Part shown: piece after piece, positions 47,978 through 56,800 of the stretch | Layout of the letters: each line of letters starts with the position of its first letter | Position numbering within the stretch: the first letter of the stretch is position 1 | Origin: Hymenobacter aerilatus | Lineage (GTDB): Bacteria; Bacteroidota; Bacteroidia; Cytophagales; Hymenobacteraceae | Direction of reading: 5' to 3' | Length of the DNA: 64,000 bases | Assembly (NCBI RefSeq): GCF_022921095.1 | Contig: NZ_CP095053.1 | Location: forward strand, 4,444,501 to 4,508,500 | The notes under the pieces: generated by a model | What the model saw: the letters and a program-made list of their open reading frames with translations, nothing else | Database searches by the model: none | What the model was told of the DNA's origin: nothing | Translations under genes and position numbers: made by a program

Positions 47978-48865
47978 TTATTTTGCTGTGTTATCAGTAA
48001 ATAAATCCGGATAATCTGTAATAATTCCGTCTACTTTCTGCGCTACTAACTCTTTAATTGTCGAAGCAGTATTTACCGTCCACGGAATGACCTGTATGCC
48101 TTGTTGGTGGCAGGTTTGTACCAGTTCGGGTGTCACCAGCTTGTAATACGGACTGTAGATGGTAGGCCGGAAGCTCAAGCGTTTCAGGTTGGCAGCTAGT
48201 CCATCCGGGTTTTCTACCAGCAGCGCCGTGCGTAGGGTAGGGTGCGTGCGATGCACGACTTCCAGCGTGCGCGGGTCGAAGGACTGAATAATCACGCGGT
48301 CCTGCACGCCTTTTTGCGTCACCACAGCCAGCAAGAGGCGCACAAACTCCTCTGGCTCGGGGTGCAGGGTATTGTCGCCGGCCGGGGTCGTTTTGGTTTC
48401 AATATTATAATAGGGTAGGGCGCGGCCTTGTTGCTTGGCATGCGCCTCCGCCGCGTCAATCACCTCGGCCAGCAGCGGCTTGTGCGCTTTCAGCTTTTGC
48501 TGCCTTGGGAACTTGGGGTTGCCGTAGCTGCCCACGTCGTAGCGCCGGATGTCGGCGTAGGGCAGCCCGTAGAGGCGTAGCGCCTTACCCGCTGCCGGCG
48601 TAAGCGGCTGACCGTTGGGCGAGTGCACAAAGTCGGCGTTCATATACGGGTCGTGGGAGAGTAGCACCTGCTTGTCCTGGCTGATGGCGATGTCCATTTC
48701 CAGAGTGGTCACGCCCAGGTCCAGCGCCTTCAACATGGCCGGTACCGTGTTTTCGGGCAGCAGGCCACGGCAGCCGCGGTGGCCTTGCGTATCGAGCGGC
48801 TTGTGTTGGGCAGTAGAGAGCGTAAGCATGGCAAGCAGGGGGATGAGCAGCAGAAGGGTTTTCAT
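47978..48865 (-). CDS. Exported glycerophosphodiester phosphodiesterase family protein
   Basis: 295 residues from the ATG at 48863-48865, with a signal peptide ending near TLSTAQ; the reading from 48943 is rejected. The TIM-barrel motifs of the family are complete: H29 and R30 in GHRGCRG, E38 in LPENT, E56 and D58 in LEMDIA, and H71 in LSHDP. The reaction releases glycerol phosphate plus alcohol from glycerophosphodiesters, as in deacylated phospholipids or teichoic acids. Export means it works outside the cytoplasm. It lies with two other phosphoesterases and two SusC/SusD pairs. Confidence 0.93.
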   Translation of the reverse strand: MKTLLLLIPLLAMLTLSTAQHKPLDTQGHRGCRGLLPENTVPAMLKALDLGVTTLEMDIAISQDKQVLLSHDPYMNADFVHSPNGQPLTPAAGKALRLYGLPYADIRRYDVGSYGNPKFPRQQKLKAHKPLLAEVIDAAEAHAKQQGRALPYYNIETKTTPAGDNTLHPEPEEFVRLLLAVVTQKGVQDRVIIQSFDPRTLEVVHRTHPTLRTALLVENPDGLAANLKRLSFRPTIYSPYYKLVTPELVQTCHQQGIQVIPWTVNTASTIKELVAQKVDGIITDYPDLFTDNTAK

Positions 48866-48935
48866 AGGAGCTATACGGATGGGTTTGATAGAACAGCTTT
48901 TCGACCAGCGGAAGAAATCTCGCGTGCTGATATTG

Positions 48936-49038
48936 CCCGTCACGCTGAGCGGAGCCGAAGCATCTCTACCGCTTCGTTGTAAGCGTCAACAATTACCGCT
49001 GCAGTAGAGATGCTTCGGCTCTGCTCAGCATGACGGTC
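48936..49038. repeat. Palindromic repeat, family A-like
   Basis: CCCGTCACGCTGAGC at the left and CTCAGCATGACGG at the right, with a perfect inner 17-bp pair AGCCGAAGCATCTCTAC / GTAGAGATGCTTCGGCT. Related to, but distinct from, the 1361-1554 family. Lies between the calcineurin-like phosphatase gene and the downstream GDPD gene. Confidence 0.85.
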
Positions 49039-49111
49039 TAGTGAAAGGAAGTTCCGTTGGACAGACATTCAATGTAGTACTTCAGATTCTTCGCTGTGCT
49101 CGGACTGATAC

Positions 49112-50611
49112 TTACACCGCCACCGTTTCGGTGTATTTCTGCCCGAAACGGTCCGTCACCTCTACCCTGATTTCCTTGGCGTCTTTGGAAGGGCGGGCGT
49201 AGAACATGTGGTCGGCCAAGGTAGGGTCTACCCACTTGTGCTTGGCGGGGAGTTTGGGACCGGCTTGCAGCTGCACGGCTAGTGGGTCGAGGCTGGTTTG
49301 CTGGTGCATGGGCCCCTGGCGCTGACCGTTTTCAAACCACACTACCTGCCACTCGGGGTCCCAGTTCCACACGTTCACCACAATGTCCTCGGGGCGGTCG
49401 GGGTTGGCGCCCTTAGGGTAGGCGCGGAACTGGTGCTGGCGGTCTTTGCCAAAAGACTTGTAATACCACTTGATGTTGGGGCCGTCTACCTCGTACACGC
49501 CGTAGCCGCTGGGCGTGCCATCGGTGCAGATAGGGCCGGTCCACCAGGCGCCGCACACTGCGCCGTGGGTGTGCTCGATGGTGTTTTCGTGGAAGATCTT
49601 CTCGCACACGTGCGTGTGGCCCGACATAATATGGGCCGTGTAGGGCTTCAGGATGCGGTACAACTCGTGGCGGTTGGTCACCACCCCACCCAACGACTCA
49701 TCCTTAAGCTGGTTGCGCCGCTTGTCGCCGCTGTCTACCGGAATGTGCAAGGCCACTACCACGGTGCTGCCCGGCTTCACGTGGCTCAAATCCTGCTCCA
49801 GCCACTGCAACTGCGTCTCCGTGAGGTAGCCGATGTACTTTTTGGGTGGCCCGATGAAGAACACGTCGTCGAGCACCACGTAGTGCACCTCGCCGCGGTT
49901 GAAGGAGTAGTAAGTAGGCCCAAACAGACTCTTAAACGTCTCGGCCGACCCATCGTCGGAGCGGGCCTTGATGTTCATATCGTGGTTGCCAATTACCTGG
50001 AAAAACGGAATACCAGTGATGTCCACGGCCTGCTTGTAGTCCTCAAACAGCTCAAAATGGTCCCACACCAAGTCGCCGCACCCGATAGCGAAGGTGTTGG
50101 GGCTGTTGTACTGTGCGGCCAGTTGCTTCAGGTCGGGCGCCGATACGGTGATTAGCTCGTGGGTGTCCTTTTTGTCGATCATCTGCGGATCGGCCCACAC
50201 CATAAAGGTGTGTTTCCGGTCGTCGCCGGGCAGCGGTTGCAGGGCAAAGTCAGCTGTCATGTTCCGCTGACCGGGTTTGATGGGCTGGTAGAACCGCGCC
50301 ACGCCCTTCTCATGCGGAATAGCATAGCCGCGGGGTAGGGTGAGGTACACAAACTCGGCCGTGGAGTTGCTGGTCAGCGTGTAGCGGCCGCTTTTGTCGG
50401 TTAGTACAATGTTGTAGCCATCCGTGACGGGTACGTCGGCCAAACCCTTACCCCCAGCGTGCACGCGGCCTTTGATAGTAAGCGGAGCAAGATCAAGCTT
50501 ATGCGAAGCGGCTTTCGGGTCGGCCAGCTCGGCTACGGCGGCCGGGGCCAGTGGCAGGCTCACGCCCGCACTCAGCAGGCCCAGGCTTTGAAGAAATTTT
50601 CTGCGAAACAT
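49112..50611 (-). CDS. Exported calcineurin-like phosphoesterase with N- and C-terminal accessory domains
   Basis: 499 residues with a signal region MFRRKFLQSLGLLSAG of Tat-like form but without two consecutive arginines followed by the full motif. An N-terminal beta-sandwich (YNIVLTDKSGRYTL) precedes the metallophosphatase core: ADPQMID, GCGDLVWD, VIGNHDM, VALHIPVD and SGHTHVCE. A C-terminal domain (about 370-499) follows. The dinuclear metal centre looks complete. Such multi-domain phosphoesterases are common beside SusC/SusD genes; their substrate is unknown. Between the GDPD and DUF5689 genes on the same strand, each separated by a large palindrome. Confidence 0.9.
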   Translation of the reverse strand: MFRRKFLQSLGLLSAGVSLPLAPAAVAELADPKAASHKLDLAPLTIKGRVHAGGKGLADVPVTDGYNIVLTDKSGRYTLTSNSTAEFVYLTLPRGYAIPHEKGVARFYQPIKPGQRNMTADFALQPLPGDDRKHTFMVWADPQMIDKKDTHELITVSAPDLKQLAAQYNSPNTFAIGCGDLVWDHFELFEDYKQAVDITGIPFFQVIGNHDMNIKARSDDGSAETFKSLFGPTYYSFNRGEVHYVVLDDVFFIGPPKKYIGYLTETQLQWLEQDLSHVKPGSTVVVALHIPVDSGDKRRNQLKDESLGGVVTNRHELYRILKPYTAHIMSGHTHVCEKIFHENTIEHTHGAVCGAWWTGPICTDGTPSGYGVYEVDGPNIKWYYKSFGKDRQHQFRAYPKGANPDRPEDIVVNVWNWDPEWQVVWFENGQRQGPMHQQTSLDPLAVQLQAGPKLPAKHKWVDPTLADHMFYARPSKDAKEIRVEVTDRFGQKYTETVAV

Positions 50612-50644
50612 ACTGTAAATAAAGGCAATGTGGAGAAGCGCACT

Positions 50645-50787
50645 GGCGCGGGGCTGTGCCCCGTGCCGACTATGCGTAGGCCTCTGGCCTGCAATCGTCC
50701 GCGCCGTTGAAAGTGTTTAAGCAAGTCGTTCAAACGGGAGCAGGCCAGAGGCCTGCGCACAGTCGGCACGGGGCGCAGCCCCGCGCC
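50645..50787. repeat. Long palindromic repeat, family B (copy 2)
   Basis: 27-bp arms at 50645-50671 and 50761-50787 with one mismatch, nearly identical to 41113-41252 including the inner GGCCTCTGGCCTGC pair. A short extra CCCGCGCCAT follows at 50790-50799. Between the co-directional DUF5689 and phosphoesterase genes. Confidence 0.9.
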
Positions 50788-50811
50788 ATCCCGCGCCATT
50801 ATACTGTCCGC

Positions 50812-52092
50812 TTAGTTTTCGTAAATGGCAATGTCATCCAGACCCAAGCGGCCGTTGAGGATGGCGGGCGGGTTGCTGGTGCCCAGGCCGAGCTTACTGA
50901 TGCGGAAGCGCACAGGGCCTTCGATATTCATGAGAAAGGTGATGGAGCGCTGCCAATTGCCGGCGTCGGTGATGGTGGAGCCGGTTTGTTTCCAGGTAGC
51001 GCCCTGATCCTGCGAGTATTCCAGCATCCAGGAGCTGGAAGCGTCAGTATAGTAGGCGCCGTAGAGCAGTGTCACTTTGCTGGCGCCGTTGGGTAGGTCA
51101 AACTTCATTTCCACCACGGCCGGCACGGTTAGATTTTGCTGCATGCGCAGGCCTTGGGCGCCGGTGTACCGGTCGCGGCCAGCGGTGTTGCCCAAGATGG
51201 TCTGGAACAGTTTCCAGGGGCCAGTGCCAAAGGTCACGGTGTTGTCGGGCACAGCAGCGGTGTTCATGTTGTAGCTACCCTTAGTGGCCTGCGGCACGCC
51301 CTCGAAGCTCTCAGGAAAGCCTGCGTACACGGGGCCGCTGGGGTCGATGACATCAGCAATAGTGCGCAGCCACAGCTGGGGCTGAGGCTGGCCGGCAGCA
51401 TCAGTAGCCGCGATGGGAATGCCCTGGAAGGTAGCGCTGGCCGGCACCCGACGGCTGGCAAAGGTAGCTGCGGCCTCGGTGTGCAGCACCAGCAAGTTGC
51501 CGGACCCGTCCACCAAGTTTTTGTCGCCGCTGTACGTGGCGCCCCCGGTAGGCGCGGGCGTGATGTTGCCGCCCGTTACGCGCACCAGTGTGGCCTCGTA
51601 GGTACCAGGGCTGGTACGCAATGCCTCAATGGTAGCCGCCTGCACTGCCGGCGTGTGGCCACTGCTCACCTTTGTGATATTCGCCGGCGACAGGCCCTCG
51701 ATGCGCAGTCCACCATTTTGGGAGGTAAGCCGCGCCCCCGTCACGTCCACCACCACCGAGTCGCCCACGGCATAGTCGAGGGGTGCGCCGGCGGGCATGG
51801 GCAACACCAGGCCGCGCACCTGGCCCTTTCGTCGGTTTTGTACCACTACGGCCTGGGGGCCACCCGGTACGTTGCGGCCGCTGGCGTCGGAAATCACAAG
51901 GCCCGTAATCTGCCGGGCACCGGAGAGGTTGCTGTTGTCAAGCAGCACATCGGTACCCCGGTAGAGGTTGCGCACGTCGGCAATGGAGATGGTAGGGCTA
52001 GGTACCCCAGCCGCGTAGTCGGGGTTGTCTTTGAGGCAGCTTCCTAGCGTGAATGCGCTGAGTAGAAGAGCGAAAGGTAGGATGCGTTTCAT
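50812..52092 (-). CDS. DUF5689 lipoprotein with C-terminal jelly-roll domain
   Basis: 426 residues from the ATG at 52090-52092; lipoprotein signal with cysteine in TLGSCLKDN. The N-terminal half (RNLYRGTDVLL, ITGLVISDASGRN, GDSVVVDVTGARL) matches DUF5689, which I understand to be OB-fold-like. The C-terminal half (ESFEGVPQATKG, WMLEYSQDQGATWKQTG, LDDIAIYEN) looks like a concanavalin-like binding domain. Both parts suggest binding rather than catalysis. It follows susD of the third pair by 71 bp and probably belongs to the same transcript, as a surface-exposed accessory. Confidence 0.82.
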   Translation of the reverse strand: MKRILPFALLLSAFTLGSCLKDNPDYAAGVPSPTISIADVRNLYRGTDVLLDNSNLSGARQITGLVISDASGRNVPGGPQAVVVQNRRKGQVRGLVLPMPAGAPLDYAVGDSVVVDVTGARLTSQNGGLRIEGLSPANITKVSSGHTPAVQAATIEALRTSPGTYEATLVRVTGGNITPAPTGGATYSGDKNLVDGSGNLLVLHTEAAATFASRRVPASATFQGIPIAATDAAGQPQPQLWLRTIADVIDPSGPVYAGFPESFEGVPQATKGSYNMNTAAVPDNTVTFGTGPWKLFQTILGNTAGRDRYTGAQGLRMQQNLTVPAVVEMKFDLPNGASKVTLLYGAYYTDASSSWMLEYSQDQGATWKQTGSTITDAGNWQRSITFLMNIEGPVRFRISKLGLGTSNPPAILNGRLGLDDIAIYEN

Positions 52093-52105
52093 GTTGTTGA
52101 TTTTT

Positions 52106-52131
52106 CGTTCTGGAGAGGGGCCGGGGGGAGG
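52106..52131. repeat. Half copy of family C repeat
   Basis: CTGGAGAGGGGCCGGGGGGAGG matches the right unit of the pairs at 32631-32803 and 53648-53813, without a facing left unit. Lies in the 71-bp gap between the third susD and DUF5689. Confidence 0.6.
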
Positions 52132-52163
52132 CGAATCGTTGAACGGAAGGAGTGGGGCTACCC

Positions 52164-53633
52164 TCAATTCTGCCACCACACCTTGGTATTCACATCATCC
52201 GGACCCTGGTCGGCTATGGCGGCCTGGTAGCTTTGCTGATTCAGGCTTTGCACGTACACGGGGTAATTGATGCGGGCGGGCATTTTACCGTCGTTGCGCA
52301 CACCCGCGCCGCGGGGTAGCACCGGGTGGCCCGTGCGGCGATACTCAAACCACTGCTGAAAGTCAGTGAAAAACAGGGCGTAGTACTTTTGCAAATGAAT
52401 CTGCTCCAGCTGGCGGTCTAGGGTACTGGTGGGCTCCCACTTCACGTCGGAGTTATCGAAGTAGCCCGTGGGCACGGTGTAGCCCCAAAGCGTGATGCCG
52501 GCCGTGGTGCCGGCCTCGTAGTAGGTTTGGGCATTGCCCGACACCCAGCCGCGCGCGGTGGCTTCGGCCAGCAGCAGCTGCACCTCGCCGTAGTTGAGAA
52601 TGTTGCCTAGCAAGGGCTCGGTCATGAGGGCCGCGGGGTAGGTAGAGCCCACCGGCTGGCCCTGCGTGATGGGGTCATAGCCGCTCGGAATTCCTTCGTA
52701 CACACCTTGGTATAGCGTCATCCACTTGGCGCGGCGTGGGTCGTTCCACTCGTTCAGGTTGTTCACAAAGAACTGGCTCAGGGAACTGAACGAGGAGAAA
52801 TCGGCCGTGCGGAAGGTTGCAAACGGCGACTGGTAGGGCGCCGTGCCCGTCCAGCGCATAATAGCCGATTCCTCGTTGTTGCTGATGAGGGGGTAGGCCG
52901 CGGCGTTGGTGTTCACCATATCGCGCAGCTTGTCCTGGGGGCTCATGCCGTTGGCAACAGCATCGGTGCGGTTGGACACGCGCAGCAGCAGGCGCAGGTA
53001 GAGCGAGTTGCCAAACTTGCGCCATTTGGCGGCATTGCCCTGGTACAGCGGGTCGAGCTGGCTTTGGTCGGCCGAGAGGTTGGTATTGGCTTTCAGTAGC
53101 TCGTTGGCTTCTTCCAGCTTGGTAAACAGATCTTTGTAAATATCCTCCTGTTTGTCAAACGACGGCTGCAACAGCCCTTCACGCCCCCGGATGGCTTGGG
53201 AATACGGCACGTCGCCAAACGTATCCGTCAAGAGCGACACCGTCCAGACCTCTAGGATGCGGGCAATGGCTTTGAAGGTAGGGCTGTTCACGGCCTCGGC
53301 GCTGCGGTACAGGTCGCGGAAGTCGGTGAGCTGGGTGTACCAGCCGTTCCACATGTAGTCGGCCTCGGCGGGGCGCACCACGTAGCGGTGAATGGCGTCG
53401 CCCTCGTTGCGCGTCACCTGCACCTGCATCAGCTCGTTGGTGATGCGCCGGGCGCGGTCCATGTTGCGCTTCACCAGGTCCGTGAGAGCCGGGGCCAGCA
53501 GCGTTTCCGGTATCACATTGGGGTTCTGGTTCGGGTTCACGTTCAGCTCCTCAAAGCCGTCGGTGCAGGCCGAAAGAGTAGCCGCGCTGGTGGAGGCGAG
53601 CAGCAGCCAAGTGAGTAGTTTGATGGTTTTCAT
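52164..53633 (-). CDS. SusD-like lipoprotein (third pair)
   Basis: 489 residues from the ATG at 53631-53633; lipoprotein signal with cysteine in LSACTDGF. The segments FEELNVNPNQNPN, VSLLTDTFGDVPYSQA and WRKFGNSLYLRLLLR mark the SusD-like outer-membrane lipoprotein group related to SusD/RagB (the type often paired with STN-bearing SusC). It is encoded after the third SusC, with a large palindrome between them. Ligand unknown. Confidence 0.93.
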   Translation of the reverse strand: MKTIKLLTWLLLASTSAATLSACTDGFEELNVNPNQNPNVIPETLLAPALTDLVKRNMDRARRITNELMQVQVTRNEGDAIHRYVVRPAEADYMWNGWYTQLTDFRDLYRSAEAVNSPTFKAIARILEVWTVSLLTDTFGDVPYSQAIRGREGLLQPSFDKQEDIYKDLFTKLEEANELLKANTNLSADQSQLDPLYQGNAAKWRKFGNSLYLRLLLRVSNRTDAVANGMSPQDKLRDMVNTNAAAYPLISNNEESAIMRWTGTAPYQSPFATFRTADFSSFSSLSQFFVNNLNEWNDPRRAKWMTLYQGVYEGIPSGYDPITQGQPVGSTYPAALMTEPLLGNILNYGEVQLLLAEATARGWVSGNAQTYYEAGTTAGITLWGYTVPTGYFDNSDVKWEPTSTLDRQLEQIHLQKYYALFFTDFQQWFEYRRTGHPVLPRGAGVRNDGKMPARINYPVYVQSLNQQSYQAAIADQGPDDVNTKVWWQN

Positions 53634-53647
53634 GATTCTTGCGGTTG

Positions 53648-53813
53648 ACCTCACCCCCCGGTCCCCTCTCCTCGGGGAGAGGGGGAGCCAGCCGTCAGCA
53701 AGACGTCCGAGCAGGTAGAAGAAGGTGAGGATTATTCTGATTGACTGTTGCTAGTACAGTTGGTGCCATCAGGCTCCCCCTCTCCCCGAGGAGAGGGGGC
53801 CGGGGGGTGAGGT
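53648..53813. repeat. Inverted repeat pair, family C, between third susC and susD
   Basis: ACCTCACCCCCCGG at the left and CCGGGGGGTGAGGT at the right are inverted, and each is followed inward by its own CCCTCTCC-CTCGGGG-type stem. The right end touches the SusC stop codon at 53814. Same family as 32631-32803. Confidence 0.9.
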
Positions 53814-56800
53814 CTATATCCCCACCGTCAGATTCAAGCCAATGGTGCGGGTGCTGGGGAACTGGCCCAGCTCGTAGCCCAAGCTCACCGTGTCGTCGTT
53901 CAGGGTGCCAAACTCGGGGTCGTAAGCGGGCCACTTGGTCAGAATGTACAGGTCGCGGCCGTAAAGGCCGATGGTGGCTTGCGTGAGCTTGAAGCGCTGC
54001 AACAGACTGGCGGGTAGGGAGTAATCAATGCGGACTTCGCGCAGCTTCAGGAAATCGGTGCGGAACAGGTTAGCCTCGATGTTGTCGCGGCCGTAGTGCT
54101 GCGAGTAATAAGCCGGCACGTTCTCGGCCACCACGTCGTTGGGGCGAAAAGTGCCGTCGCCGTTGTCAATCACGCCGTTGCCGATGATGCCGTTATAGCG
54201 ACCGGGTAGGGTGATTTTGGTTTTGCCTTGCTCGGCCAGTACAGCATTGGTCATGGAGTAGGCTTTGGCGCCAAACTGCCCATCCACCAACACGTTCAGG
54301 CGCACTTGCTTGTAGCGGAACTCGTTGCCGATGCTGGCCTTCCACTTGGGTAGGGCCGAGCCTAGCAGCATTACGTCGTTGGTAAGCTGGGGTAGGCCGT
54401 TGCGGTAGATGATCTGGCCATCGGGTGCGCGCAGGTAGCCGCGGCCGTAGATGGCGCCCATGTTGCCACCGGGGCGGGCCTCCACGGTGCCGCGCCCGCC
54501 GGGGCCGCGCTGGAGCTGGTAGGTAAATACGCTGTCGGCTAGCTCTACCACCTTGTTGCGGTTGGCAGTGTAAGTGCCAAACATCTTCCAGCCAAAGCCT
54601 GAGGGTCGGGTGATTATTTCGGCATTCGCTTGAATTTCAAGGCCCTGGTTGCGTACCAGGCCAGCGTTCAGCACCGAGTAGTTGTAGCCCGAAGCTCGGT
54701 CCACAGGCACTTCCAGAATCTGGTCGTAGGTGTTGTTGCGGTACACGGCTACATCCAGCCCAATGCGGTTTTGCAGGAAGCGCAGGTCCAGGCCCAGCTC
54801 GGTGCTACGGGTGCGGCGCGGCTTCAGGCCAGGGTTGGCAATGGAGCCGGGGTTGCTGAGGCCCGATGGAAAGCCCGTGGCCACGGCGTAGGTGTAGGCC
54901 GTGCGGTAGGGCACCGTGGTGCCGCTACCCACCTCGGCCCAGGAGCCGCGCACCTTCGCAAAGGATATCACCTCCGGCAGCTTCACCACCTCCGACACAA
55001 TGCCGCTAAGGCTCACTGATGGGTAAATCGGAATTTCCGTCACGCCGTTGGCGCTGGCCAGCGTGCTGCTCCAGTCCTTGCGGGCAGTCAGGTCCAGGTA
55101 CAGGAACTTGTTATAAGCTACCGTAGCCAGACCATAGAAGCTGTTCACCGCAAACTCGGCGCGGTAGGGTAGGGTGAGGGGTAGGTCGCGGCTGTTGGCA
55201 AACGAGAAAATGCCGGGGTAGAGCAGGCGCTCAGCTCGCAGCTCGTCCTTCACGTAGCGGTTGTGCAAGCGGCTCCCGCCACCCGAAGCCGTCAGCTCAA
55301 ACTTGCCCACGTTACGGGCATATTGCAGCAAGAAATCGTGGTTGATTTCCTGCGAAAAGATGTTTTGCGTGCGGTACATGCCCTCTTTGTAGCGCTCTGT
55401 GTCCTTGGGGCGTTGCTGCGAGCGGGCCTCGTAGGAGTAGTCCAGGGTCGAGCGCAGCATCAGGTTCCAATGCTGCCCAAACTTGTAGTTCACCTGCACA
55501 TTGCCGGTGAGCGTGTTGCGGTTGCTCTTGTTCAGCATCTCATAAGCAATCAGATAAGGATTGTCGATGAGGCTGCTGAAAGGGCTGCGCTGGGTGATGT
55601 TCTCAAAGCCCGGCAGCCAGTAGTCCTTCCACCAGTGCACGTTGGCATTGGGCACCTGAAACATGTTCCAGTACATAATCGTCTGGTTGTTGTAGCCGGT
55701 GCTGGGCAGGTTGTCGCTGTAGCGGTTGGTATAGTTGGCCTTGGCCGACACCTGCAAGCGGTCCGTAATCTTGTGGTTCACAGACAAGGCCACTGTGTTG
55801 CGCTTGTAGCCGGTGTTCGGGATAATCCAGGTGTTCTGGAGGTTGGTCAGCGAGAGGCGGGCCGTGGTCTTCTCGGTGCCACCATCAATAGAAACCGTGT
55901 TGACGAAGGTTTTGCCGGTCTCGAAAAAGTCCTTGCGGTTGTTTTTGTAGGGCACCCAGGGCGTGCGCTCGGTGGCGGTGGTATTGGTGGCGGGGTCGTA
56001 CTGAAAGAAAGATTGCCCGTCGAACTTGGGCCCCCAGGCCGAGCTGGTGCTGCGGGTACTGGGTCCGTCGGCGGTGGCATTATAGGAGTAGTAGTTAGCG
56101 CCGGCATCGCCTTGGCCGTACTCATACTGGAAATCGGGCCAGCGCGAAATCGTCTCAACAGACGTGTTGGAATTGAACGTGACGCCGATGCCGCGCTTGC
56201 GCGACTTGCCCGATTTGGTGGTAATAATCACGGCTCCGTTGCCGCCGCGTGCGCCGTACAGCGCCGTAGCCGCTGGCCCTTTCAGCACCGACACCGACTC
56301 GATGTCTTCAGGGTTAATATCGTTGAGGCTGGTGCCAAAGTCTACCGGCGACTCGCTCTGGAGGTAGGCCGAGCTGCCGGTACCAGTGTTGCGGTTTGAG
56401 CCGCCCAGCACCACGCCGTCCACCACAATCAGGGCGTCGTTGTCGCCAGCCAGCGAGCTTTCTCCGCGCAGAATGATGCGGTTGGTACCGGCCGGGCCGC
56501 CGCCCGAGCGCACCAGGTTCAGCCCCGCCACCTTGCCCGACAGCGCATCGGTCCAGTTGTTGGATTTGGCCTCCGTTAGGGCCTCGTTGTCGAGCTTCGA
56601 CACGGCGTAGCCCAGGGCTTTTTCCTCGCGCTGAATGCCTAAGGCCGTCACTACCACCTCGTTTAGGCTGGTAGCGTCTTCGCGCAGCACCACATCATAG
56701 GTGCTCTTCTCCTCTACCTTTACCTCCTGGGTGGTGTAGCCAATAAAGCTGAACAGCAGCACCTGTCCCGACTCGGCGCTCAGCTGGTAGCGGCCCTCAG

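Noticed and set aside
49298..50155. 285-codon plus-strand frame inside the calcineurin-like phosphoesterase
   Set aside because: Antisense shadow lying over intact metal-binding motifs.
51136..52047. 303-codon plus-strand frame inside DUF5689
   Set aside because: Antisense shadow; His/Gly/Val-rich with no start context or homology pattern.
55263..56399. 378-codon open frame on the plus strand inside the third SusC
   Set aside because: Antisense of a clear SusC plug and barrel; composition atypical and no recognisable motif.
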